64,000 nucleotides of DNA from Rhodococcus sp. 1168 (GCF_002091955.1 NZ_MKKY01000076.1:1-64000), one strand, 5' to 3'; positions 1 through 15,100 are shown, counted from the stretch's first letter. Numbers and translations: made by a program. Notes: generated by a model from the sequence alone, not told the origin.

Positions 1-3000
1 CTGCGTCGCGATCAGTGAATTACCACCGAGCTCGAAGAAATCATCATCGACACCAACCCTCGGCACACCGAGCAAATCAGCGAAAACCTCCGCCACAATC
101 TCCTCGATCGGCGTAGTCGGCGCCCGGAACTCCCGAACCTCGAACACCGGCTCCGGCAACGCACGACGATCCAACTTCCCATTCACAGTCAACGGAATCT
201 CGGACACCACAACAAAAGCCGACGGAACCATATACTCCGGCAACACCGCAGCCACTTCACCACGAAGGGCCTGAACATCGATGCTAGAACCCACCACCGG
301 CACGACATACGCCACCAACTGAGGCGCATCATGGCGATCCGCCCGAACCACAACAGCAACCTGACCCACCGAATCCTGACCCAACACACCCGATTCGATC
401 TCACCGAGCTCGATACGGAAACCACGAATCTTGACCTGATCATCAACACGACCAACGAACTCGAGATCACCCTCATTGCTCCACCGCGCCACATCACCCG
501 TCCGATACATCAACGAACCACCAGCATGAGCCGCAGTACCAGAGAACGGATTAGCAAGAAAACGCGTCGCCGTCAGATCCGTCCGACCCAAGTACCCACG
601 AGCCAACGTCCCACCCGCAACATACATTTCACCCGTAACACCCACCGGAACCGGCTCGAGCCGCGAATCGAGAACATAGACCCGCAACCCTGGAATCGCC
701 CCACCCACCACCGAACCCGAAGCACTCGACACCAACTCACGATCGATCCGACGATGCGACACATGCACCGTCGTCTCGGTAATCCCATACATGTTCACCA
801 ACTCCGGACCGCTATCGCCGTAACGATCGAACCAACCCGACAATCGACGCAGCTCGAGCGCCTCACCACCGAAAATCACATACCTCAGCTGCAAGGTCCC
901 CTCACCGGCAGCACCGACCCGGTCCACCTCAGCCAACTGATAGAACGCCGACGGAGTCTGATTCAGAACCGTGACATTCTCACGAATCAACAGCTCACGG
1001 AACGCCTCCGGCGACCGCGAAGTGAAATAATCCACCACCACCAACGTGCCACCGTGAAGCAAAGGCCCCCACAGCTCCCACACCGAAAAATCGAACGCGT
1101 ACGAGTGGAACAACGTCCACACATCATCACTACCGAACTCGAACAACCCATCCGTATTGGCCATCAAACGCGCCACCGCAACATGCGGAACCACTACGCC
1201 CTTAGGACGACCCGTCGACCCCGAGGTGTAAATGACATACGCAACATCCGTGGGACGAAGCGGACGAACACGCTCGACATCGGCCACCGCAGAAGAACCG
1301 AAAACCGACAGATCCACGGCATCGATCTCCACACAATCCAACCCCACAGGCACCGAAAACTCACGCCCCGACCACGACACCAACACAGCCGGTGCAGCAT
1401 CGGCCAAAACATACGCAATACGCTCCGCCGGATTCGTCGGATCCACCGGCACATACCCACCACCGGCCTTCACCACAGCCAACAACACCACAACAAGATC
1501 CACCGACCGCGGCAACGCCACAGCAACCAACGACTCCGGACCCACACCAGCCGACATCAAAAGACGCGCAAGACGATTCGAGCGATCATCGAGCTCCCGA
1601 TAACTCAACCGCTCATCCCCGAACACCACCGCAGTCGACTGCGGCGCCCGCACAACCTGCAAATCGAACAACTCAGCCAACGTCGACACCGAAGGATCGA
1701 CACCATCGACCCCCGCCCACGTCGAGGTCACAAGCTCTCGTTCCTCAACACCCAACACATCGATATCACCCACCACAACAGACGAATCCGCCACCACCGC
1801 GTCCAACACTCTCAGCAACCTAGCGCCGAACTCTTCCACCGTGCCTCGGTCGTAGAGATCTGTTGCGTAGGTCCAGAAAACTCGCAGACCATCCGGGTTG
1901 CCGTCGACAGACGCAGATTCGGTGACCGTCAATTGCAGGTCCGCACGCGCGGTCGCCGCGTCGACGTCCACCGACGAGACGGTCAGCCCAGGTAGGTCGA
2001 ATTCGGTCGGTTGGATGTTTTGGAACGCGAGCAATACCTGAACAAGCGGGTGACGGGCTTGTGAGCGCTCGGGATTGAGCACCTCCACCAGACGCTCGAA
2101 GGGAATGTCGGAATGCGCGAATGCGGCCAGGTCGACCTCACGCGCTGTCGCAAGTAGCTCGCTGAACGTCATCGCTGCGTCGACGTCGGTCCGCAGGACG
2201 AGGGTATTGACGAACATCCCGATCACATCGTCGAGAGCAGCGTCTCCGCGACCGGCGATCGGTGTGCCTATCGCGATATCGTCCGTCGCCGACATACGGG
2301 CCAGCAGCACGGCAACTGCGCTGTGGACGACCATGAACAACGACGCATTGTTCTCTCGCGCGAGCGCTGAGAGTCGGCGATGTACATCTGCGGTGACGTC
2401 GAAAGACACAACGGCCCCATGCCCCGAAGCCGTCTCTCTGCGAGGACGATCGGTCGGCAACGTCACCTCGTCGGGCAGCCCGGCAAGCGCGTCGCGCCAG
2501 AATGTCTCCTGCTGCGCGAGTAGCGAGCCTGGGTCGGATTCGGATCCCAGCACCTCGCGCTGCCAGATAGCGAAGTCCGCGTACTGGACCTCGAGCATAG
2601 GCCAGCCTGGGTCGTGCCCCTCCGATCGGGCCACATACGCCGTCATGACATCGCGGGCCAGTGGCGACCTCGAAAACCCATCGGCCGCAATGTGGTGGGC
2701 TACGAACATCAGTACATGCTCGTGGGCACCGATCCGGAAGAGCTGCGTACGGAACGGAACGTGCAGGGTGACGTCGAATCCGGTCGCAGCCAACTCGTAC
2801 ATACGCCTCGGCAGATCTTCTGCCGAAACATCAACCGGCGTCAGGTCGAGCGTGACGCCGCCGACGGACAGGATCTTTTGGTATCCCGATCCATCGTGGT
2901 CCGGATAGACGGTGCGCAACGACTCATGACGGCTCGTCAGATCGCCTACGGCCGCGGCTAGCGCCGCGACATCCAAAGCTCCGGTCAGCCTGATGGCCGC

Positions 3001-3100
3001 CGGAATATTGTTGACTGCCGACTCCGGATCGAATCGATTGAGGAACCACATCCGTTGCTGTGCAAGGGACAATGGAATCAAGGACGGGCGAGCTTGCGGC
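1..3100 (-). other. NRPS module 5 (C-A-PCP), predicted L-Thr; A-PCP part differs in codon use
   Basis: C motif HHIAADG lies near 2675-2700, A3 (YTSGSTGRPK) at 1201-1235 and PCP LGGNSL at 10-45. Pocket residues read as D-F-W-N-I-G-M-V-H plus the A10 Lys, the classical threonine code. From about base 1830 to the left edge the coding strand shifts to GTG, GTT, TTG, CGT and GAT codons, unlike the C-ending codons of the rest of the gene. The break falls at the C-A linker. Confidence 0.8.
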
Positions 3101-6100
3101 CCGAGTGCCTTTCGACCACCTGTCCCGGCCTTCCGCTCGACGCTGGACGCCAGCGCGCCGACCGTCGAATTCTCGAACAGCTCACGTACACCGACACTCG
3201 AGTCCAGTGCAGTACCCAACCTCGAAACCAATTGCATGGCAACCAGCGAGTTGCCTCCGAGCTCGAAGAAATCGTCGTCGAGACCGACCCTTTCTGTTCC
3301 GAGGACGTCCGCGAAGATGCGGGCGACAATCTCCTCGATCGGTGTCACCGGTGCTCGGAACTGTGTCACCTCGGCGCTGGGCACCGGCAGGGCACGCCGG
3401 TCCAGCTTGCCGCTCGCGTTGAGCGGGAAGGCATCCAACGTCACGAATGCCGACGGCACCATGTAAGACGGCAGTGACATCTTCACGGTCGCACGAAGCG
3501 ACTCGGTATCGACGACGTGACCCGGCCTGGGCACGACGTAGGCGATGAGCCGATCTCCTGCGTGCTCATCCGAATAGACGACGACGACTGCATCGCCGAC
3601 ATTCTCGGTACCGCCGCGAACACTCGACTCGATCTCGCCGAGCTCGACACGTTGGCCTCGAAGCTTGACCTGGAAGTCGCTCCGACCGACATACTCGAGT
3701 TCGCCGGTCGCGTTCCAGCGTACGAGGTCACCGGTTCGGTAGAGCCGGGCGCCGTTTTCGCCGAAGGGATTTGCTACGAATCGTTCCGCACTCAGGTCCG
3801 CGCGTCCGGCATAACCGCGAGCGAGCTGAACGCCACCGATGTACAACTCGCCGAGAACTCCGGCAGGAACCGAGTGCAGACGTTCGTCGAGGACGTACAC
3901 CTGTGTGTTCCATAGTGGCACCCCGATGGGGACGGTCTCGGCGTCGACGTCGGTCGCGGCATGGTGAGTGACGTAGACAGTCGTCTCGGCAGGTCCGTAC
4001 AGGTTGTGCAACGCAACGTCCGGGAACACACGACGAACACGAGCGGCAGCCGAAGGGGTGAACGCCTCGCCGGCGACGAACAACATTCTCAGTGAACGGC
4101 ACGCGTCGGTGTCGACGTCCGTGGCGTACACCGACAGTACGGAAGGAACGAAGTGCGCGAGAGTCACCTGTTCCCGTTCGATGATGCGGGTGATCCGGCC
4201 CGGGTCACGATGCGCATCGTGTGGAGCGATGACCAGTGACGCGCCGTTCTCCAGTCCCCAGAAGAACTCCCACACCGACACGTCGAACGTCGCCGGTGTC
4301 TGCTGGATCGATACGTCGGAACCTGTGAGACGGTAGGTCTCCTGGCGCCACAGCATCTGATTCACTACTGCGCGGTGACTGATCGAGACGCCCTTCGGCA
4401 GTCCTGTCGATCCCGACGTGAAGATGAGGTAGGCCGGATTGTCCGGTCGGAGTGGACGAGTCCTGTCCGTGTCGGTGATCGCAGCTGCCGACACATTACT
4501 CAGATCGAGCTTGTCGAATACACAGATAGGCGCATCCGCCGTGATCGAGTTCGCAGTCTCCTCGGTGGCGAGGACCAGAACTGGCCGAGCAGTCGCCAGG
4601 ATGTGCTCATTACGTGAGGCAGGCTGATCTGGATCGAGGGGCACGTACGCGGCGCCGGATTTGATGATCGCATACATGCCGATCAGCAGCTCGAACGAAC
4701 GCCGCGCTACCAATCCCACGGTGGATTCGGGGCCGACACCTCGGCCCACCAGATACCGAGCGAGGGCGTTCGCTCGCGCATCGAACTCCGCGTAGGTAAG
4801 GACCGGCGACGGGGCATCGGTCTCCGACGCGAGCACCAGGGCAGGCGCATTCGGAGTACGCCCGACCTGCGCGTCGAACAGGGAGGCCAGAGTCTGGGTG
4901 TCGTCGACCGCATGCTCGGTATCGTTGACCGTGCGAACGAGCCGGTTGTACTCCTCCGGTTCCTGAAAATCGATGTCGCCCACGATAATTGCCGGATCGA
5001 CTTCGATCGCCCGCAAGATTCGCTGGAATCGAGCAGCCATCGCCTCTACGGTGGCTGCGTCGAAGAGATCGGTTGCGTAGGTGAAGAGGCAGGACAAGCC
5101 GGCGTCGGTTCCGTGCTCGTCGGTCTTCTGACTGATGGTCAGCTGGAGATCGAACTTCGAACCCTTGGTTTCGAAGTCGACCATCGAGACCGACAGTCCT
5201 GGCAGCTCGAGGTTGGTCAGCTCCATGTTCTGGAACGAGAGCATCACCTGGAACAGTGGGTGCCTCGCTTGCGAACGGGCAGGGTTGAGCACCTCGACGA
5301 GTCGTTCGAACGGAACATCTGCGTTGGCGAAAGCCTGCAAGTCCGTCGTACGCGTAGCGGCCAGCACCTCATCGAACCGTGCACGCCTGTCCACCGGGGT
5401 GCGGAGAACGAGTGTGTTGACGAACATGCCGATCAGATCGTCGAGAGCGGACTCACCTCGTCCAGCAACCGGAGTTCCGACCACGATGTCCTCGGTCCCC
5501 GAGAGACGCGCGAGCAGGACAGCGAAAGCCGAATGCATCACCATGAACAGCGAAGAAGTGTGGCGATGTGCAAGATCGTTCAGGACGTCCACGGTGCCCT
5601 GATCGACGAGGAAGCTCACGCCCGCACCCTGGTTCGATGCGATCGCAGGCCTCGGATGATCGACCGGCAGATCCAACTGGGCAGGTATCCCTGCGAGCGC
5701 AGACTGCCAGTAGTGCTGTTGCCGCGCCAACAGCGATTCCGGGTCACTCTCGTGCCCGAGCATGTCCCGCTGCCACAAGCTGTAGTCCGCGTACTGAACC
5801 GGCAGCGGTAACCAATTCGGTTGCACGCCTTCGGACCTGGCGATATAGGCAGTCATGATGTCCCGGGTCAGTGGGCCCATCGAAAAGCCATCGGTAGAGA
5901 TGTGATGGACGACCAGCACCAGAAGGTGTTCGGTCGGGCTGATTTCGAACAGACGCGCACGTAACGGAACCTCGACGGTGACGTCGAACCCGGTCGTCGC
6001 CACGTCTTCCAGAACCGAGAAAATGTCGTCTCCGGAGATCTCGATCGGCGCGAGATCTGGAATCACCTGACTAGTGGGCAATATCAACTGATGGCCGGAA

Positions 6101-9100
6101 CCGTCGACCTCGGGGAAAATGGTGCGGAGGGACTCGTGCCGCTCCAACACGTCGGCAACGGTCACATTGAGTGCCTGTCGGTCGAGGAGACCGGACAAGC
6201 GCACTGCAACAGGAATATTGTTGACCCCGGAGGCAGTGTCGAACCTGTTGAGGAACCACATGCGCTGCTGGGCGAGCGAGAGGGGAACAAGTTCCGGGCG
6301 CACCTGCGGCACCAAAGGCTTACGGCGTCCGGCACCTGCCCGCTCGGCGAGTGCACGAGCCAAAGCGTCGACGGACGGATTCTCGAACAACGTACGGACG
6401 CCGATCTCGGCATCGAGGGCTGCGCCGAGTCGAGTCACGACACGCGTCGCGATCAACGAGTTGCCGCCCAGCTCGAAGAAATCGTCATCGAGTCCGACCT
6501 CGGTCGCGTCGAGCGCCTCTGCGAAGACCCGCGCGACAGCCTGCTCAGTCGGCGAGACCGGTTCACGGTACTCGCGCTGCACGTGTACTGGATCCGGAAG
6601 TGCACGACGGTCGAGCTTGCCCGTCGCACCCAGTGGGAACTCTGCCAACGGCACGAAAACGGACGGGACCATGTACTCGGCCAGTCGTAACGCCAACATC
6701 TCTCGTACCGGACGGAGGTCGGTGTCGGGAGCAGTGACCACATAGGCAACCAATTGCTCGCCTCGCACCGAGACAGCTGCCTGCTGGATCGAGGTGTTCT
6801 CCAACAGCACAGCTTCGATCTCACCGAGCTCGATGCGCAGACCCCTGAGCTTGACCTGCGAATCGCTGCGACCGATGTACTCCAGTTCACCGCCGCGATT
6901 CCACCGCACGACGTCACCGGTCCGGTACATCCGACTTCCGGACTGCGCGAACGGATCTGCGACGAAGCGGTCTGCCGTGAGGTCTGGGCGGCCGACGTAA
7001 CCGCGGGCCAACTGAGCACCCGCGAGATAGAGCTCACCCGCGACACCCACCGGTACGGGCGACAGGCGTGCGTCGAGTACGAACACCGAGGTGTTCCATA
7101 CGGGCATACCGATCGGCATCACTACTGTGTCGACGTCGCTGACCGGGTGGTAGGTAACGTCGACGGCAGCCTCGGTCGGACCGTACAGATTGTGCAAGGC
7201 GACACGGGGCAACGCTCGACGCAACGACTGTGCGGTTGTCGGAGCGAGCGCTTCACCAGAAGCGAACACCAGACGCAACGAGCCACCCGCGGCCCGGCGG
7301 ACCTCGACCTCCGGCACGAACACCGCCAGCATCGACGGCACGAAGTGTGCGACGGACACCTGTTCGCGCTGAACGAGTTCGAGGAGATAGGCGGCATCTC
7401 GATGGCCGTCGGGCGCGGCAATGACCACCGATGCACCGTTCTGCAGAGCCCAGAAGAACTCCCACACCGAGACGTCGAACGTAGATGGAGTCTTCTGGAG
7501 TACTACGTCGGCGGCGTCGATGGGGTATTCGTTCTGCATCCACAGCAAACGATTCACGATGGCCGAATGTGCCACTGCGACACCCTTGGGCCGACCTGTC
7601 GAACCGGAGGTGAAGATCGCGTATGCCGTGTTCGATTCCCGCAGCGGGCGGACCCGGTCATCGTCCGACACGGGCGCGTTCGAGTACCCGTCGACGTCCA
7701 GCGTGTCGATGTCGATGACGTCGATGTCGCCGAGTTCGAGATGATCCCGCGTCGTGGACAACACACAGACGGGAGACGCGGTAGCAATGATGTACTCGTT
7801 GCGCTCTGTCGGCTGCGTCGGATCGACGGGTACGTATCCGGCGCCTGCTTTGACGATGGCATACATTCCGACCAGCAGTTCCACACTGCGGCCGATCGCA
7901 AGCCCCACCAACATGTCCGGGCCTACACCGATCGAGATCAAGTGCCGCGCAAGGCGGTTGGCTCGAGAATCGAATTCCGAGTAGGTAAGTGTCTCGTCCT
8001 CGTATACCAACGCCGATGCCTCAGGTGTGGCCTCGACCTGGCAATCGAAGAGGTCCACAAGTGTCAGACCGGGCGCGACATCGTGCCGAGTCCTGTTCCA
8101 GGTCGATACGACTCGCTCGCGTTCACCGGTGTCCAGCAGATCGATGTCACCCACCGCGACCGATGAATCCGCGACGACCGTTTCCAGAATGCGAACGAAT
8201 CGAGATGCGAAGCTGCGCACAGTTTCCGCATCGAAAAGATCTATGGCGTATGTGAATTCGGCAGACATGCCCTGCCCACGACCGTCATCCCCGATCGACT
8301 CGACGACGTTGAGCTGTAGATCGAACTTGGCGACCTCCGCATCGAGAGCAACGCTGTCCACAGAAAGACCGGGCAGTTCAACGTGGGTTCGAGTGAGGTT
8401 CTCGAAGGACAGCATCACCTGGAAAAGCGGATGCCGCGCCTGTGAACGTGTTGGATTGAGCACCTCTACGAGGCGCTCGAAGGGCAGGTCGGCGTGACCG
8501 AATGCGCCCAGCGCGACTTCCCGGGCGCGACCGATCTGCTCCGAGAACGATGTCGAAGCGTCGACGTCGGTGCGGAGCACCAAGGTGTTGACGAACATCC
8601 CGACCAAATCGTCGAGCGCGGCGTCACCGCGGCCGGCAACGGGGGTACCGATGGCAATGTCGTTCGTCCCGGACAGTCTCGAGAGCAAAACGGCAAGGGC
8701 GCCGTGCACGACCATGAACAGGGACGCATTATGTGCATGCGCCAGAAGGGACAGTTCACGATGCATGTGGGCAGGGATTTCGAAACGAACCGAGGAACCC
8801 TTGTAGGACTGACGACTAGGCCGCGGATGGTCGGTCGGCAGATCGAGCTGATCCGGTAGCCCTGCAAGCATGTCGGCCCAGTAGCGGACCTGGCTCGAGA
8901 TGAGCGACGTCGAGTCCTTTTCCGAACCGAGGACCGCCCGCTGCCACAGACTGTAGTCGGCGTACTGAACGGCCAGAGGCAACCATGCTGGATGCTCCCA
9001 TGCCGTCCGAGCGGCGTAGGCGATCATGATGTCGCGAGCGAGGGGCCCCATCGACCAGCCGTCGGCCGATATGTGGTGCACCACCATCGCGACCACATGT

Positions 9101-12100
9101 TCGCGTGGCCCGATCTCGAACAGCCGGGCTTGGATGGGGACGTTCACCGTCACGTCGAACGTGGTCGAAGCCAGCGCGAAGACCTGGCGCTGGATGTCCG
9201 CTGCCGACGTCTGAATCGGCATGAGATTCGGTACGGTCTGAGCCGCGTCGAGGATGCACTGTCTCGGGCCGTCGGCGGTGTCCGGGTAGACGGTCCGCAA
9301 CGACTCGTGTCGATCGATTACATCCATGATGGCAACTTGGAGTGCCGCCACGTCCAGCTCGCCGGTCAGTCTCAGTGCGAACGGAATGTTGTAAGCCGTG
9401 GAATCGGTGTCGAATCGATTGAGAAACCACATCCGCTGCTGCGCCAAGGAGAGTGGCACGTGTTCGGGACGGGTCGAAGCCACCAATGGGGTTCGACCGC
9501 CCTCGCCCGCTGCCTGTTCCACCCGTACTGCGAGAAGCGCAACCGTAGACGCCTCGAAAACCATGCGAACGGGAACACTTGCATCCAGAGCGACGCCCAG
9601 CCGGGAGACCACCTGAGTTGCCAGGAGCGAGTTGCCGCCGAGTTCGAAGAAGTCGTCGTCGAGGCCGACGACGGGAACACCGAGGACATCGCTGAACACC
9701 GTCGCGACAGTCTCCTCGATCGGAGTCGTCGGAGCACGGAACTGACGAAAGCTGATCCCGAGTTCCGGTTCGGGAAGCGCCCGGCGATCCAGTTTGCCGA
9801 TCGGCGTCAACGGAATTTGGTCGAGAACGACGATCACCGAAGGCACCATGTAGTTCGGCAGCAGGCGACCCACGTGCTTCGACAGTTCGTCCTTGTCGAT
9901 ACCCACCGAACCGTGCACGTACGACACGAGAGCCGTTTGACCCGACTGCGTTTCGCGTCCGAGTGTCGCCGCGAAGGTGACCGCTGGGAACGTCTCGAGT
10001 GCCGCGTCGATCTCGCCGAGTTCGATACGGAAGCCGCGAACCTTCACCTGGAAGTCCGAGCGCCCCACGTACTCGATGGCAAAGTCTTTCGTCCATCGAA
10101 CGATGTCACCGGTGCGGTACATCCGCGATCCCGCGTTGCCGTACGGGTCGGCGACGAACCGATCCGAAGTCAATCCTGCACGCTTGTAATATCCGCGTGC
10201 GACGGCGTCGCCCGACAAATAGAGCTCACCTGCGACACCGGCCGGGACCGGCTGCAGGCGCGAGTCCAGAATCAAAGCGCCGACACCCGGTACCGGCCGA
10301 CCTACTGTGATCGGCTCGCCGACGAACAGTTCACCTCGCGTCGAAACGATCGTCGTTTCGGTCGGTCCGTATGCGTTGAAGTAGCGGCGCCCCGGTGCCC
10401 AACGCGCGATCAGATCGGCCGCGGATGCCTCACCGCCGACGGACAACAATTTCAGGTCGTCGAGGCCGACCGGGTCGACGGAGCCGAGTACTGCCGGCGT
10501 GATGATCGCATGTGTGACAGCAACATCGGCAAGAAGTCGATGAAGTTCGGGACCACCGATGATCGACGGTGGAGCCACGACCAGAGTTGCTCCAGCCGAG
10601 GCAGTGAGTGCCCACTCGAGAACCGATGGGTCGAAACTCGGGGAGATCACGTGCAAGAACCGCGACGCAGGCGTCACCTGGTAGAGGTCGACCGACTGGT
10701 CGATCAGGCCGGACAGGCCTCGATGGGTGACGCTGACGCCTTTGGGCAGGCCGGTGGAGCCTGAGGTGTAGATGATGTACGCGGGGTGGTCCAGTCGCAA
10801 TGGCGCGGTCCGATCCTCGTCGGACACACCGACAGCCGGATAGCCGGCGACAGCTGCCTCGAACTCGGCGTCGTCGATTGCCCACCACTCGCATGTACCG
10901 GGTAGTTCTTCGACGCGAGTCGAGGAGGTGATCCCTACCAGGGCCCCTGAGTCCGACAGCATGTGTCGTACCCGATCGACGGGGTGTTCGGGGTCGACCG
11001 GAACCCACGCGGCACCAGCTTTCGCCACCGCCCACATCGAGACGACCATCTCGAGCGAGCGCGGAAATGCTAGTGCGACAACAGATTCTGGTCCCACGCC
11101 GCGATCGATCAGGTACCGAGCATATCGATCGGTCAACTCGTCGAGTTCTCGGTACGTCACCGTCTCCACCGACGTGTGCACCGCGATGCCGTCCGGGTTG
11201 ACAGCCACACCGGCTGCCAAGAATTCTGGCAGTAGTCGCTGTGATTCGACGCGACCGCCATGAATGTTCGTCAACGCCTCGGACTCGTCCGGGGCCAGAA
11301 TATCGATGGCACCCAACGGAACCGACGCATCGGCAACGATGGCCTCGAGAATGCGCAGGAACCTGTCTGCGAAACCTTCGATCGTCGACGCGTCGAATAG
11401 ATCTGTGGCGTACTCGAAGGTGGCTTCGATTCGTCCCGGCTCCCCGGAATCGTCTTGATGCTCGGTGAGCCAGAGCTGAAGGTCGAATTTCGCGATCGGA
11501 ACATCGAGCTCCTGTGCGGTCACTTGCAGACCGGCGAAGCTGAGCTCGCTCACACGTGCCTTCTCCAGGGAGAGCGCAACCTGGAACAGCGGGTGCCGGG
11601 CAGTCGATCGAGCGGGATTGAGGACCTCGACGAGTCGCTCGAAGGGGATGTCTGCGTGCGCGAACGCCGATAGGTTGGTGTTGCGTACCTGATCGAGTAG
11701 TTCGTCGAACGAATCGTGGGGCTCGACCCGAGCACGAAGAACGAGCGTATTGACGAACATGCCGATGATGTCGTCGAGTTGCTCGTGGGCTCTGCCTGCA
11801 ATCGGCGCGCCGATCGAAATGTCGGTGGTACCGCTCAACCTCGACAGCAACACCGCATACGCGGCCTGCACGACCATGAAAAGCGAAGCTTGGTGTGCGC
11901 GTGCCACTGTGGTGAGGCCGTGATGTATGCGAGCGTCGATGGTGAAGCGGCTCTTTGCTCCGGCGTTGGTCGCCACCGACGGGCGGGGGCGATCCGATGG
12001 CAGATCGAGCTGATCGGGAAGCTCGTCCAATTCTTGGACCCAGAATTCGATCTGTTGAGCGGACAGCGATGCGCTATCGCTCTCGAGTCCGAGGAGTCGA

Positions 12101-15100
12101 CGTTGCCACAACGCGTAGTCCGCGTATTGGATCGGCAGCGGCGCCCACGCAGGCGCCCGTCCGTTCGACCGGGCCTCGTACGCGGCCATCATGTCGCGAG
12201 CGAGTGGACCGAACGAAGACCCGTCTGCCGCGATGTGATGCAGCACCATGGCGAGCACGTACTCGGTATCGGAGATCTTGAACAGCGCGATCCGGATCGG
12301 TGCGGCGACTGCCACGTCGAATCCGCCGCGAGCGAACTCCACCAATTCGGTCGCCAACGAATTCTCGTCGACGGTTGCAGCCGAGAGGTCCGACAAGACG
12401 TCCTCGGTCCGCAGGATCAATTGTTGTGGGGCATCGTCGACCTGCGGGTAGACCGTCCTCAGCGTTTCGTGACGAGCGACCACGTCCGCAAATGCCTGGG
12501 ACAACGCCACTTCGTTCACGTCGCCGGTCAGTCGCACCATGAACGGAAGATTGTAGGCAGCGGTATCCGGGTCGAACCGGTTGAGGAACCACATACGTTG
12601 CTGGGCAAGGGACAGGGGCAGAACATCCGGCCGAGGGCCGGCAGTCAGTGGTGGGCCTGCGGAACCTTGTTCGATCGCAGTCTCGGCGCGCGATGCGAGC
12701 GCACCGACCGTCGGTGCTTCGAACAACTCTCGGACACCGAGACGGATGCCGAGGGCAGTTCCGACTCGTGTGACGAGTTGCGTTGCGATCAGCGAGTTAC
12801 CGCCCAGTTCGAAGAAGTCCTCGTCGAGACCGACGTGCGATGCGCCGAGGACGTCTTCGAAGACGCCTGCGACCACGTACTCGACACGTGTCTGCGGTGC
12901 TCGGTATTTCTTGGCGCTGCTGAATACCGGCTCCGGCAACGCTTTTCGATCGAGCTTGCCGCTCGTGTTCAGCGGTAAGGCGTCGAGAACGACGATCGCG
13001 GAAGGCACCATGTACGACGGAAGCGATCGGGACGCGAACTCGGCGCCCTCGGCCGCGTCGAGCGCAGCGCCTGGACCGGGCACCACGTAGGCGACGAGTT
13101 GCTCGCCGGTCGCAGTGGGAACGACGAGTGCGACGGCCTGCGAGATGGATTGGTGTGCAAGAAGAACCGTCTCGATTTCACCGAGTTCGATGCGCTGCCC
13201 ACGAAATTTGACCTGGAAGTCGGTGCGCCCGATGTAGTCGATGGTGCCGTCCGCGCGCCAACGCACGAGATCGCCGGTGCGGTACATCCGCTCCCCCGCG
13301 CTCCCGAAAGGGTTGGCGACGAAACGGTCCGAGCTCAAATCTGGTCGGCCCACGTATCCGCGAGCCAACTGCACGCCCGCCAGATAGAGTTCGCCGCTTT
13401 CTCCGATCGGGCTGGGCCGGAGCAGGCCGTCGAGTACCAAAGCCTTGGTGTTCCATTCGGGAACTCCGATGGGAACAGTTCTTTCGTCTTGTACACCACT
13501 TTCGTAGTACGTCACCGAGACCGCAGCTTCGGTGGGGCCGTACAAGTTGTGCAGCCCGGCATCGGTCAGCTCACGAAATGCTGCTGCTGTTTCCACCGGC
13601 AACGCTTCACCGATGACGAACACATGCCGCAGCGACCCGCATGTTCCGATCGGTGCGTTCGCGACGAACACCGTGAGCATCGACGGCACGAAGTCGGTGA
13701 CGGTCACACTGTGTTCGGCGATCTTGTCCGCGACGTAGACCGAGTCCCGATGCCCGTCGGGAGTGGCCAGCACCATGGTGGCACCGACTTGGAGGGGCAG
13801 GAAGAAGCCCCACAGTGAGACGTCGAACGTCGTCGCCGTCTTTTGCAGGTAGACGTCGGTGGAGTCGAGTTCGTACTCCGAGCGCATCCATTGGAGTTGG
13901 TTGTCGATCGCCGCGTGAGTGACTGCGACGCCCTTGGGTCGGCCGGTGGAACCCGAGGTGTAGATTACGTACGCGGTGTTGTCGAGGCGCAACGGGGAGA
14001 GAAGATCACGCTCTTGAACGCGTGCCGAATTCAGCGCTGCGTAGTCGAGTAGGTCGACCTGAACCGTGTGGGTGCCGGCCGGCAGTTCAACGCCGTCACG
14101 CGAGACGACGAGAACACAGAGTGGTTGCGCAGAGTCGAGAATGTATGCGGTGCGATCGGCGGGATGATCCGGATCGAGCGGTACCCATGCGCCTCCGGCT
14201 TCGACGATTGCATACATCGCAACGATCAGGTCGAGTGATCGCCGAATGGACAATCCGACGAGTGTCTCCGGCCCTACGCCCTTGGCGATCAGCATCCGGG
14301 CAAGACCGCTCACGCGCGAACCGAGTTCGCCGTAGGTGAGCGACAAGCCTTCGTAGACGAGCGCTGTGCTCTCTGGATCGAGGTCGACGCGGGCATGGAA
14401 GTCCGACAGAAGTGTCCGTTGGACCAGCTCGTGTTCTGTCTCGTTCCAGATCTGCAGTACCGAGGCTCTCTCGTCTGCAGTGGTCAGCTCCAGGTCCCAT
14501 ACTCGGGCGCTCGGCCCCGCCGCGATGAACCGGTCGAGGAAGTCGGTGAAGCGTGCGTGATTGCGTGCCGATTCTTCGGAGTCGTACAGGTTCGGGTTCG
14601 ACTCGAAATCGACGTGAGTCGTGCTGCCCGCGACGCTCTGATAGAGATTGAGCCCGAAATCCTCGATCAGGCCGGTGGACAGGATGTTGATTCCGCCGAC
14701 CATCGACCCGAAACGCAACTCGCTGAAGAACAGCATGATGTTGACCCAGGGTCCGAAGAACGACGCCTGGCCACCGGCACCACCGGCGTCACGGCGGATG
14801 TCTTCGTGGCGGTAACGCTGATGCCGAAGCGCACCTGTCACTTCGGTACCGATGCGTGCTAGAAGCTCTTCGACCGTGGTGTCTCTCGACACGCCGAGAC
14901 GCAGCGGGACGACATTGGAGACCATGCCACCCGAGCGGCGAAGTACTGCCGTGGTGCGAGCGGTGACCGGCAGGCTCAGGACGACGTCCTCGCGTCCGGT
15001 CATCTGTGCCAGGTACGCCGCGAACGCGCTGATCACGACACTTGCCAGCGTTGCACCCGTCGCAGTGGTCAACTCTTCGATCCGCGCGCCTTGGAGCGGC

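Noticed and set aside
331-1995. Long plus-strand open frame (554 codons) opposite the NRPS
   Set aside because: It is the antisense of NRPS module 5, with a low-complexity Arg/His/Thr/Pro-rich translation; the minus strand carries clear A-domain and PCP motifs in one frame.
8992-10764. Plus-strand open frame of 590 codons
   Set aside because: Antisense of NRPS modules 2-3, with no recognisable domain and a composition typical of shadow frames.
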